Assembly: GCA_029882955.1 (NCBI GenBank)
Contig: JAOUJX010000033.1
Coordinates: 1-17,724 of the forward strand
Direction: 5' to 3'
Source of the DNA: Gammaproteobacteria bacterium
Lineage (GTDB): Bacteria > Pseudomonadota > Gammaproteobacteria > GCA-001735895
Length of the DNA stretch: 17,724 bases
Position numbers and translations under genes: made by a program. Below the pieces are notes generated by a model. It saw nothing but the letters and a program-made list of their open reading frames with translations. It was not told the origin of the DNA and ran no database searches. Every line of letters begins with the position of its first letter. Positions within the stretch are counted from its first letter, which is position 1. Shown here in pieces: positions 1-6,591 of the stretch.

Positions 1-105
1 CTCCTCTGCAGTTTAGTATCTTTATATTAGCTATTTTTTTTTATAATTAGCGACCAGATGGTATACCAGCGATACAAAACTGTCTAGCCGACTCAAGACC
101 GGGCA
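1..105. other. Non-coding left edge, 3' flank of the exporter gene
   Basis: No convincing gene is visible. The stretch is AT-rich, with a nine-T run near 34-42 and a 10-bp palindrome TGGTATACCA at 59-68. The palindrome overlaps a second small inverted repeat (ACCAGATGGT, 54-63). These could be a transcription end or a protein site for a gene to the left, but no stem followed directly by a T-run is seen on the minus strand, so no terminator is called. Confidence 0.4.
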
Positions 106-870
106 TTACTGGAAGGCGCGCCACAACATGGAAGCCCCCGAAACCACAAGAATCCCAATAATCAGCATTTTGAATTTTTCGTCACTGATATGCCCACGAA
201 TCCTTTGGCCCAGTACCATGCCCAGGGTAACCGGTATCGCCGCCAGGGTTGAGTAAATTAACATTTCCTCGTCGAGAATCCCAAACAGGTAAAGGTTTAT
301 AGTCCAGGGTACTACCGCACTGACATAGAGAAAGCTGATGGCGCTGACAAACTGTCTCTTGTCCAAACCGCGAATCGATATCAGATAGACCATTAGCATC
401 GGCCCAAAAAATGACGATATACCGCCGATCAGGCCACTCGACAAACCGAAAAGGCTACCACCGGGTTTAATCATCGATTCGCTCAGATAAAACCGGTAGC
501 TGGAGCCCTGCAGCAAAGCAAAAGCAATAACCGCAATACCGACGGTAATTAGCAAAGTTTGTTCATCGATGACCGATAATATCTTCACCCCGACCCAGGT
601 ACCGAAGAGTATGCCAACGAATGTTGGCCAAAATCGACGCACTACCGCGCTACTACGTTCAGCCTGAGAGAATTGCCAGAGGTTGGCGATAACCACAGGA
701 ATTGCCATGATCGCGATCGCCATCTGCGGTGGCAGGACCAGCGCCATCATTGGCACTGTCAATAACGGCGTACCGACGCCAAGCGCACCTTTGATGAAAC
801 CCCCGCAACTCAGCGCAAAGAAACACCAGGCGATGAGCCATAATTCGTAATCAGCAAACAAGCAGATCAT
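106..870 (-). CDS. TauE/SafE family membrane exporter (probable sulfite or sulfonate exporter)
   Basis: This 254-residue, strongly hydrophobic protein has about eight membrane helices. Its N-terminal GALGVGTPLLTVP segment (about residues 28-40) is the hallmark of the TauE/SafE (DUF81) family, and a related half-repeat follows near residues 138-160 (GLSSGLIGGISSFFGP). Members export sulfite, sulfoacetate or other anions across the inner membrane. The family match is clear; the substrate is inferred only from the divergent SauS/SauT-like operon, where sulfite would be the waste product. Start choice is uncertain. The ATG at 868-870 has GGAG directly against it with no spacer, whereas a TTG at 859-861 would sit about 9 nt from the same GGAG. 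The gene shares a 125-nt divergent promoter region with the plus-strand operon, consistent with common control. Confidence 0.85.
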   Translation of the reverse strand: MICLFADYELWLIAWCFFALSCGGFIKGALGVGTPLLTVPMMALVLPPQMAIAIMAIPVVIANLWQFSQAERSSAVVRRFWPTFVGILFGTWVGVKILSVIDEQTLLITVGIAVIAFALLQGSSYRFYLSESMIKPGGSLFGLSSGLIGGISSFFGPMLMVYLISIRGLDKRQFVSAISFLYVSAVVPWTINLYLFGILDEEMLIYSTLAAIPVTLGMVLGQRIRGHISDEKFKMLIIGILVVSGASMLWRAFQ

Positions 871-936
871 CTCCGGTCAAAGTGCGGCATCTTAGCAGCG
901 CCCAAACGGCAACGACAAACAAATAATAAACCCAAT

Positions 937-964
937 TTGAAAAGCCATGCTCAACCTGTAAACT
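937..964 (+). promoter_or_regulatory. Candidate sigma-70 promoter for the SauS/SauT-like operon
   Basis: TTGAAA (937-942) and TAAACT (959-964) are separated by 16 nt, upstream of the GTG start at 996. The predicted start of transcription near 971 would leave a leader of about 25 nt with a weak AAGAGA ribosome-binding site (982-987). The -10 matches consensus at only four of six bases, so this is tentative. Confidence 0.33.
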
Positions 965-995
965 TGCGGCTTTCTTGATTTAAGAGACGGCAATC

Positions 996-2429
996 GTGGC
1001 GAAGTCAGCATCCAGTAACGTCAATGGCGCAAGCAGCGAAGAGATTCAAAGTATCGACCGCTTAATCGAACAGGGGCATAGCGCCATGGCCGAAATTTCT
1101 CAGTGCGATCAGTCTCGTATCGATGAAATCGTGACTGCGGTAGCCTGGTCATTATACAAACCCGAAAATGCCCGGCGTCTGGCGGAAATGGCCGTCGAAG
1201 ATACCGGCATCGGCAATGTCAAAGATAAGATCATTAAAAATCAGCGCAAAACCTTTGGTACCTTGCGCGATTTGATGCGAGTTAAGACCGTCGGCATTAT
1301 CAACGAGGATCGAGGCCGCGGGCTGGTGCAATACGGCAAGCCGGTTGGCGTGGTAGCCGCGATCACACCTTCTACCAATCCTGCTGCCACCCCGGTAAAC
1401 AAATCAATGATGGCTTTAAAAGGCGCGAATGCCATTATCATCGCACCCTCGCCCGCTGGCTGGAGTAGTACCAATGCCACTGTTGAATTAATGCGCTCGG
1501 CTTTAGCCAAAGTTGGCGCGCCGCAGGACCTGGTACAGATACTCCCAGAGCCTGTATCGCGCAACCTGACCAAATTATTGATGCAACAGGCTGATTTAAT
1601 CATCGCCACCGGGTCGCAAAACAATGTTCGTTCGGCTTACAGCAGCGGTACTCCGGCAATTGGTGTCGGAGCCGGCAATGTACCGGTAATCATCGACTCA
1701 AGTGCTGATTTAAAAGATGCCGCCGAGAAAATTAGCGCTTCCAAAACTTTTGACAACTCGACCTCCTGCTCTTCGGAAAATTCTCTTATCATTCTCGATG
1801 ATGTTTATGAGGAAGCAATCTCAGCACTGCAATCGGCAGGTGCCTATCGCTGTAGTAGCGACGAAAAAACCGCTATTCAACAAAAGCTATGGATCAATGG
1901 CAATCTCAATCGAGAATTAATTGCCAAAGATGCGGATATTTTCGCCAGAGGTATCGGCCTTGGCAAAAGCTCCGAAGCTGCTAAATTTTTTCTTGTCGAA
2001 GAAGATTTTGACCCTGACTCTTTATTCACCGACGAAAAACTATCGCTGGTATTAACCGTCTATCGCGCGAGAGACTTCGATCATGCAGAGACGCTGGTGC
2101 GAGACATACTCAATGTCCAGGGACGCGGACATTCCTGTGGCATCCACACCAGCAATCCTGACCATCCGACTCAAATAGCGGAAAACATTGACGTGGTCCG
2201 CGTACTGGTTAATCAGGCGCATACCTTCGGTAACGGCGGTAGTTTTAATAATGCACTGAACTTCACTCTGAGCATGGGCTGCGGTACCTGGGGTGGTAAC
2301 AGCATCAGCGAAAACCTGAATTATCGACATTTCATTAATATTACCAATCTGGTAACCACTATCGCTGAAGATAAACCTACCGAGGAAGATTTATTCGGTG
2401 CCTACTTCGAACGTTACGGTAAGGAATAA
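996..2429 (+). CDS. sauS: CoA-acylating aldehyde dehydrogenase, SauS-like (putative sulfoacetaldehyde dehydrogenase)
   Basis: This 477-residue soluble enzyme belongs to the acylating aldehyde dehydrogenases (AdhE N-domain/EutE/SauS group), which interconvert an aldehyde and its acyl-CoA with NAD(P). The catalytic cysteine is C258 in FDNSTSCSSENS. A glycine-rich GVGAGNVPV follows the nucleotide-binding fold at 223-231, and the family's GTWGGNSISEN lies at 430-440. The start is GTG at 996. The stop is two bases before the next ATG, so this and the ligase are one operon. Acylating dehydrogenase plus AMP-forming ligase is the SauS-SauT arrangement known from Cupriavidus necator sulfoacetate degradation, where SauS reduces sulfoacetyl-CoA to sulfoacetaldehyde. 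The exporter next door supports this. The family is certain, but the substrate is an inference: other short acyl-CoAs are possible, and Xsc is not present in the window. Confidence 0.8.
   Translation: MAKSASSNVNGASSEEIQSIDRLIEQGHSAMAEISQCDQSRIDEIVTAVAWSLYKPENARRLAEMAVEDTGIGNVKDKIIKNQRKTFGTLRDLMRVKTVGIINEDRGRGLVQYGKPVGVVAAITPSTNPAATPVNKSMMALKGANAIIIAPSPAGWSSTNATVELMRSALAKVGAPQDLVQILPEPVSRNLTKLLMQQADLIIATGSQNNVRSAYSSGTPAIGVGAGNVPVIIDSSADLKDAAEKISASKTFDNSTSCSSENSLIILDDVYEEAISALQSAGAYRCSSDEKTAIQQKLWINGNLNRELIAKDADIFARGIGLGKSSEAAKFFLVEEDFDPDSLFTDEKLSLVLTVYRARDFDHAETLVRDILNVQGRGHSCGIHTSNPDHPTQIAENIDVVRVLVNQAHTFGNGGSFNNALNFTLSMGCGTWGGNSISENLNYRHFINITNLVTTIAEDKPTEEDLFGAYFERYGKE
2421..2425 (+). promoter_or_regulatory. 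Shine-Dalgarno of the SauT-like ligase, inside the upstream gene
   Basis: AAGGA lies six bases before the ATG at 2432 and overlaps the last codons of the dehydrogenase. This fixes the ligase start and supports coupled translation of the two enzymes. Confidence 0.7.
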
Positions 2430-2431
2430 AC

Positions 2432-3964
2432 ATGGATACAGTTCGAGCCAGTATTGAGCGCCATGCGGCAGCCTCGCCCGATAAAACCTTTCTAATCACA
2501 CCCGAATCGAATCTCGAGCTGAGCTTCGCTCAACTCAAAACTTCGGTAGATAATATCGGCCAGCACCTGTCGGAGCTGGGGTTGACTAAAGGCACCAAAG
2601 CCGCCTTCCTGCTCAACAACGGATTCTGGACGGTGCAGTTATTTCTGGGCGTAATGGCCAATAATCGAGTGATTGTGCCGCTAAACGCAGTCGCAGGAAA
2701 TGTTCAGCTGATACACGTACTCGGTCACTCGGATGCCGAAGTGGTTTTCGTCTCGCCGGGTTATCGCCAAATGCTCGACGAACTGCTGACAGCAATCGAC
2801 CGTGAGGTTCTGGTGATTGAAACCGATGAAGAGACCGGTCCGGCCTGGCCTGAACATGGCACTCCTTGCGAACTGATCGACAACCCTGCTGAAGAAGACC
2901 CTGCCTTATTGTTATACACCTCCGGTTCAACCGGCCTGCCCAAGGGAGCTGTAATCAGCCACCGCGCGGTTACCAGCGGCGGGCGTAATGTCGCCGAAGG
3001 CCACGGTTTGACTGCAGACGATCGGGCGCTTTGCGTGTTACCGGTTTATCACATCAATGGTGCGATGGTGACCGTATCCGCACCGCTTTACAGTGGTAGT
3101 AGTGTCGTTATGCCACAACGTTTCAGTGCGGGCGAGTTCTGGGGCCTGGTTGCCGAATACCAATGTACCTGGAGCAGTATCGTACCCACAATTATCAAAT
3201 ATTTGCTCGATCGCGTCGATCAGGACGATTACGAATTTGGCAATGATGAACGCCTGAAAGCCTTTCGATTTGCGCGATCGGCTTCGGCCCCGCTAGCGAA
3301 GGTCACGCTCAGAGAATGGGAGGAAACTTTCAAACTACCGATGATCGAAACTCTGGGACTAACCGAAACTGCCGGCACAGTGACCACCAACCCGATGCCA
3401 CCGGCAGCGCGCAAACCCGGCTCGGTCGGCCTACCCTGCGGTAACACTATTGAGATTGTTGATCGAAACAACCAGCCCTGCCCGGCAGGTGTTGTCGGTG
3501 AACTCAGCATTCGCGGAAGCAACCTGTTATCGCTATATTACAAAAATCCCGAAGCCACCAAATCGGCACTGGTAGATGGATGGTTCCTCACCGGCGATCT
3601 CGGCCAGAAAGATGAAGAAGGCTATATCTTCTTAACCGGACGTTCGAAAGAGCTAATCATTCGCGGCGGTGAAAATATCGCGCCGCGAGAAATCGACGAC
3701 ATACTCTATCAGCACGAATCTATCCTCGAAGCCGCAGCAGTCGGTGTCGATGACGAAAACTACGGACAGGAAGTCGTCGCCTGCGTCGCATTACGCGATG
3801 GTTATAGCTGCACCGAAATAGAATTAAAAGCATTCTGCGAGGCAGCTGTCGGTCAATACAAAGCGCCGAAGATTATTTATTTTCTCGATGAATTACCCAA
3901 GGGGCCATCGGGTAAGATATTGCGGCTGAAGTTGCCTGAAATTATTTCGAAATTAAACTCGTGA
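2432..3964 (+). CDS. sauT: AMP-forming acyl-CoA ligase, SauT-like (putative sulfoacetate-CoA ligase)
   Basis: This 510-residue member of the ANL superfamily activates a carboxylic acid with ATP and CoA through an acyl-AMP. All core motifs are visible: the phosphate-binding YTSGSTGLPKG at 162-172, LGLTET at 308-313, GWFLTGDLG at 383-391, the hinge region GRSKELIIRGGENIAPREID at 403-422, and the A10 lysine K495 in PKGPSGKILR. The length is typical. It starts two bases after the dehydrogenase stop and overlaps the DUF423 gene by four bases (GTGA), so the three genes are translated as a block. Paired with an acylating aldehyde dehydrogenase and a TauE/SafE exporter, sulfoacetate is the best-supported substrate by analogy with SauT. 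Sequence motifs alone cannot separate it from ligases for other small or aromatic acids. Confidence 0.78.
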   Translation: MDTVRASIERHAAASPDKTFLITPESNLELSFAQLKTSVDNIGQHLSELGLTKGTKAAFLLNNGFWTVQLFLGVMANNRVIVPLNAVAGNVQLIHVLGHSDAEVVFVSPGYRQMLDELLTAIDREVLVIETDEETGPAWPEHGTPCELIDNPAEEDPALLLYTSGSTGLPKGAVISHRAVTSGGRNVAEGHGLTADDRALCVLPVYHINGAMVTVSAPLYSGSSVVMPQRFSAGEFWGLVAEYQCTWSSIVPTIIKYLLDRVDQDDYEFGNDERLKAFRFARSASAPLAKVTLREWEETFKLPMIETLGLTETAGTVTTNPMPPAARKPGSVGLPCGNTIEIVDRNNQPCPAGVVGELSIRGSNLLSLYYKNPEATKSALVDGWFLTGDLGQKDEEGYIFLTGRSKELIIRGGENIAPREIDDILYQHESILEAAAVGVDDENYGQEVVACVALRDGYSCTEIELKAFCEAAVGQYKAPKIIYFLDELPKGPSGKILRLKLPEIISKLNS

Positions 3965-4380
3965 GATTGACCGATATGTCGAGCTTAAATATCAATCGCT
4001 GGGCATTAGTGTCAGGTGCCGGATTCGCCATGCTCGCGGTCATTGTCGGCGCATTTGCGGCACATGGACTCAAACCGATACTGAATGCCTACGGCCTGGG
4101 CCTGTTCGAAAAAGCCGCGCGTTACCAGATGTACCACGCGCTGGCCATTTTGATCGTTGGTTTTCTTTCTGCACACAAAGATTTATCACCGCGCTGGTTG
4201 AGCATTTCGGCGCTTGCCTTCGCGTTCGGCATCGTGCTGTTCAGCGGTTCCCTCTACCTGCTCGCACTGACCGGTATCCGCTCGTTTGGCATGATCACAC
4301 CAATCGGTGGAGTTTTGTTTATCCTCGGTTGGCTAGCCTTAATCGTCGCGTCTTTACAGAGGCCGGGTAGTAAAAGTTAA
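3961..4380 (+). CDS. DUF423 family small membrane protein (YgdD-like)
   Basis: This small integral membrane protein has four predicted helices. The family signature GAFAAHGLKP follows the first helix, and a RYQMYHALAIL segment opens the second. The DUF423 family has no established biochemical function. Two starts are possible: GTG at 3961, which overlaps the ligase stop as GTGA and gives 139 residues, or ATG at 3976, which gives 134 residues and fits the usual family N-terminus better. Neither has a strong Shine-Dalgarno sequence, so translational coupling to the ligase is likely. Its place as the third gene of a SauS/SauT-like operon is unusual and may point to a role in membrane passage of the operon's substrate or product, but this is conjecture. 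Confidence 0.8.
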   Translation: MRLTDMSSLNINRWALVSGAGFAMLAVIVGAFAAHGLKPILNAYGLGLFEKAARYQMYHALAILIVGFLSAHKDLSPRWLSISALAFAFGIVLFSGSLYLLALTGIRSFGMITPIGGVLFILGWLALIVASLQRPGSKS

Positions 4381-4388
4381 CTGTAAAC

Positions 4389-4433
4389 CAAAAAAGAAGC
4401 CGGTGACAAACCCCACTGCTGTTTGCCACCGGC
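4389..4433 (-). terminator. Rho-independent terminator of the multicopper oxidase gene
   Basis: GCCGGTGACAAAC (4399-4411) pairs with GTTTGCCACCGGC (4421-4433), a 13-bp stem with one mismatch and a 9-nt loop. Read on the minus strand, the stem is followed by TTCTTTTTT (4390-4398). It lies 26 bases past the oxidase stop, in the convergent gap with the DUF423 gene. There is no T-run on the plus-strand side, so it is mainly a minus-strand terminator, though the stem may also slow plus-strand transcription. Confidence 0.85.
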
Positions 4434-4459
4434 CCGGTTTGACTAGCTGTCGAAATGTC

Positions 4460-6295
4460 TTAAAGCGAACCACAAACCTCCAATCCGTCCCAATTTAGCG
4501 CACCCGCAACATCCGTGACACAGAAAGTGAAGGAAACACCGCCTTTGGCACTGGCACTGGTATCGAACGTGACACTGCCATCAGCGCCGGTTGTGCCGCT
4601 AGCCGTTTCGTTGAAGGTTCCTGAGAAGGTTCCACTGACAGTGGCACCCTCTACGGGTGAACCCAGGTCATTGAACACCACCACCACAGCCCGACCACTT
4701 TTCTGACCCTTGCCGGCACCAACCGTGCTCACAGTGACGGAGTCAACCAGCATAGACGTCGGCAGCGGTGGTTCACCACCACCTCCGCCCAGCGAATAGT
4801 ATTCGGTGTAAAGGGTATCCCTGGTGCCCGCAGGATAATCCGGTGCTCCTAAAAGTCCGCTTCCAGATAACCTGATCCATCCCATCGCACCCTGATCTTC
4901 GTGTGCGAGAATGTGACAGTGCATCACAGTGACGCCATCAAAGACAGTCGAAGTCGCGGTATTTGTGTCGAAGCGAACCAGGCAGTTTGAAGAGATCGTA
5001 TCGTAGAACTCGCCGGCTTCGTAGTCGCCACAATCCGATTGGGCCTGCATATGATAAACATGCAAATGGAATGGATGCATTGTCGCACCCTTAATAGTCC
5101 ACTCCTGGGTGGCCGTAGCCGACAGGTCGAAGGTAGGCACAGCGCCATCGAACTTGGAACCGTTGATAGTACGCGCACCCATGTTGATGGTCTCTGCATT
5201 AATCGAGAGGACATTGTTATCTGGATTTGAATCGCGCATATCTCTCAGATAAGCGGGGCGATTAGCGTACCAAACGCCACCGTCAGCAGCAAAAGGACTA
5301 ACTGTCGGGTCTTCGACGCCGTTAATGCCGATAGATGCAACCACGGTGTTATCGATTCGTATTTCAGAATCGGCACTACAACGGACTGCCAGGTCGGAAC
5401 GCGAAGCGCCATTCATTATAATCGAATTAGTTGCCAAATTTTTCGGTATACCGGCCAGACGCCAGACACCATCGCGCGCCATCAACGCCACCTCGCATTG
5501 CGAACCAATGTTCAGATCCCAGGTATCGGCTTCCGGGTCAGCCACCAAAACTCTCCAGTGCTGCCAGGTGTTCAGTGGCATTTCAACCGTTCCACCAACT
5601 TCACCGTTTACGTGCCAGCCCGCTCCCATGGTGCCGCTAACCAGTGTGTCGCCGCCGGTACCGGCTGCAGTCGGGTCGAGAAAGTTGATAACCAGGTTTT
5701 GCTCCTGCATCGCAGCAACATTGGCTGGAAGACCGTCGTTGCCGTCATCGATAACAATACTACCCAGCGCACCGGTAGCGACCTGCAGGAAGGTGGCGCC
5801 ATGATGGTGTGCGTGATACCAGTAGGTACCACCCATGTGATAAGCAGGAATATCGTAGACGTAATCACCGCCGGTGCCGCCCTCGAAAAAACGCAACACA
5901 TCGTCTGAAGGCCCGGCCGGGGAAATATGCATGCCATGGGTATGCACATTGGTGACATTCGGGTCCTTATAATCATTATGCACGTCGCTTTTTGGCTCGT
6001 ACGGCGAATGGTTCTCGAATTGCACCACGTATTTCTTTCCCGGAGTCATACGCAGGGTCGGCCCGGGTATTGAGTACTCAAAACCCTTCTGGCGATAAGC
6101 GCGGGTGGTCAGGGTTTCACCACCGAAGGTAAACGTAGCCTCGCCATATTCCAGAACACCGCTATAGTACTCCTCCGGGTTATCAGCCGTCACCGGGTGG
6201 TGGGTCCAGATAAAATCAGGCGGATCCGTGATCGTGGCACCAAAAGATATCGCTGAATAGCCCAACATTAAGATTAGAAATATTTTTTTAAACAT
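4460..6295 (-). CDS. Secreted multicopper oxidase with C-terminal Ig-like domain
   Basis: This 611-residue laccase-like enzyme would oxidise substrates (metal ions or phenols, not decidable here) and reduce oxygen to water outside the cytoplasm. Residues 1-20 form a Sec signal peptide (MFKKIFLILML..., cleavage after SFGA). The four copper motifs are present: HTHGMH (118-123), WYHAHHHG (159-166), HPFHLH (407-412), and HCHILAHEDQGAMG (459-472). The trinuclear ligands are intact, and the type-1 site keeps H407, C460 and H465. The usual axial methionine position (C+10) is A470, with a methionine one residue later. After the oxidase ends near 480, a glycine-rich linker (SLGGGGGEPPLP, 501-512) leads to an Ig-like beta domain (about 515-611) with two cysteines (C592, C608). 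It lies about 300 nt downstream of the methyltransferase and has its own terminator; a perfect FNR-type box lies about 145 nt upstream. Confidence 0.9.
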   Translation of the reverse strand: MFKKIFLILMLGYSAISFGATITDPPDFIWTHHPVTADNPEEYYSGVLEYGEATFTFGGETLTTRAYRQKGFEYSIPGPTLRMTPGKKYVVQFENHSPYEPKSDVHNDYKDPNVTNVHTHGMHISPAGPSDDVLRFFEGGTGGDYVYDIPAYHMGGTYWYHAHHHGATFLQVATGALGSIVIDDGNDGLPANVAAMQEQNLVINFLDPTAAGTGGDTLVSGTMGAGWHVNGEVGGTVEMPLNTWQHWRVLVADPEADTWDLNIGSQCEVALMARDGVWRLAGIPKNLATNSIIMNGASRSDLAVRCSADSEIRIDNTVVASIGINGVEDPTVSPFAADGGVWYANRPAYLRDMRDSNPDNNVLSINAETINMGARTINGSKFDGAVPTFDLSATATQEWTIKGATMHPFHLHVYHMQAQSDCGDYEAGEFYDTISSNCLVRFDTNTATSTVFDGVTVMHCHILAHEDQGAMGWIRLSGSGLLGAPDYPAGTRDTLYTEYYSLGGGGGEPPLPTSMLVDSVTVSTVGAGKGQKSGRAVVVVFNDLGSPVEGATVSGTFSGTFNETASGTTGADGSVTFDTSASAKGGVSFTFCVTDVAGALNWDGLEVCGSL

Positions 6296-6438
6296 TTTAA
6301 AGCCCCAAAGGTGAGTGAATTTTAAATTTGCGAAAAATCTGAGCCTGGATGTACTGGCAGGTTTTTTGTTTCCATCATTTTTATCGCCCTTATTTTTGTT
6401 ATCTGCGACATTTTGTCACAGCCTAAATGGCAATTTGA

Positions 6439-6452
6439 TTGATGCAGATCAA
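6439..6452. promoter_or_regulatory. FNR/Anr/NnrR-type box, perfect TTGAT-N4-ATCAA
   Basis: TTGATGCAGATCAA matches the Crp/Fnr-family anaerobic consensus at all ten fixed bases. It lies between the methyltransferase stop and the multicopper oxidase start, 144-157 nt upstream of the oxidase ATG. The only downstream gene in either direction close enough is the oxidase (minus strand). If the box is centred at -41.5, transcription would start near 6404, but no good -10 element is seen there, so control of the oxidase by oxygen or NO is plausible rather than shown. Confidence 0.5.
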
Positions 6453-6531
6453 TTCATTGTTAAATGAGAAATCAAGGCAATGACTAAGTGGGGATTTTTT
6501 GAATTTGCCAGAGTTGATAGATTCGTTACAA

Positions 6532-6586
6532 CGGCAGGGTGCCTTCCATGCGCCACAATTTCTGATGCGTAAAACACACCCTGCCG
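6532..6586 (-). repeat. 10-bp inverted repeat after the methyltransferase stop
   Basis: CGGCAGGGTG (6532-6541) pairs perfectly with CACCCTGCCG (6577-6586) across a 35-nt loop. On the minus strand it begins five bases after the methyltransferase stop codon. There is no T-run after it, so it may protect the 3' end of the mRNA or be a weak terminator. Confidence 0.45.
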
Positions 6587-6591
6587 GGTTG

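Larger units (their letters stand above)
6296..6591. other. 296-nt intergenic region upstream of the multicopper oxidase
   Basis: No gene is supported here. The region is AT-rich and holds, from the oxidase outward: a weak GGGG ribosome-binding site about 10 nt from the ATG, a near-palindrome TGTGACA/TGTCGCA (minus strand, about 6404-6420), a perfect FNR-type box at 6439-6452, and a 10-bp inverted repeat just past the methyltransferase stop. The short minus-strand frame at 6423-6623 has no ribosome-binding site, overlaps the methyltransferase end and does not look like a protein. Confidence 0.6.

Noticed and set aside
1241..1624. 127-residue minus-strand frame inside the acylating dehydrogenase gene
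   Set aside because: It is antisense to a clearly coding frame with intact motifs; there is no ribosome-binding site or family resemblance.
4399..4433. Plus-strand terminator for the SauS/SauT/DUF423 operon
   Set aside because: The stem is strong, but on the plus strand it is followed by CCGGTTTGAC with no T-run; it is called only for the minus-strand oxidase gene.
5325..5908. Long plus-strand frames (159 and 136 residues) inside the multicopper oxidase gene
   Set aside because: They are antisense to an intact enzyme with all copper motifs and are compositionally unlike real proteins.
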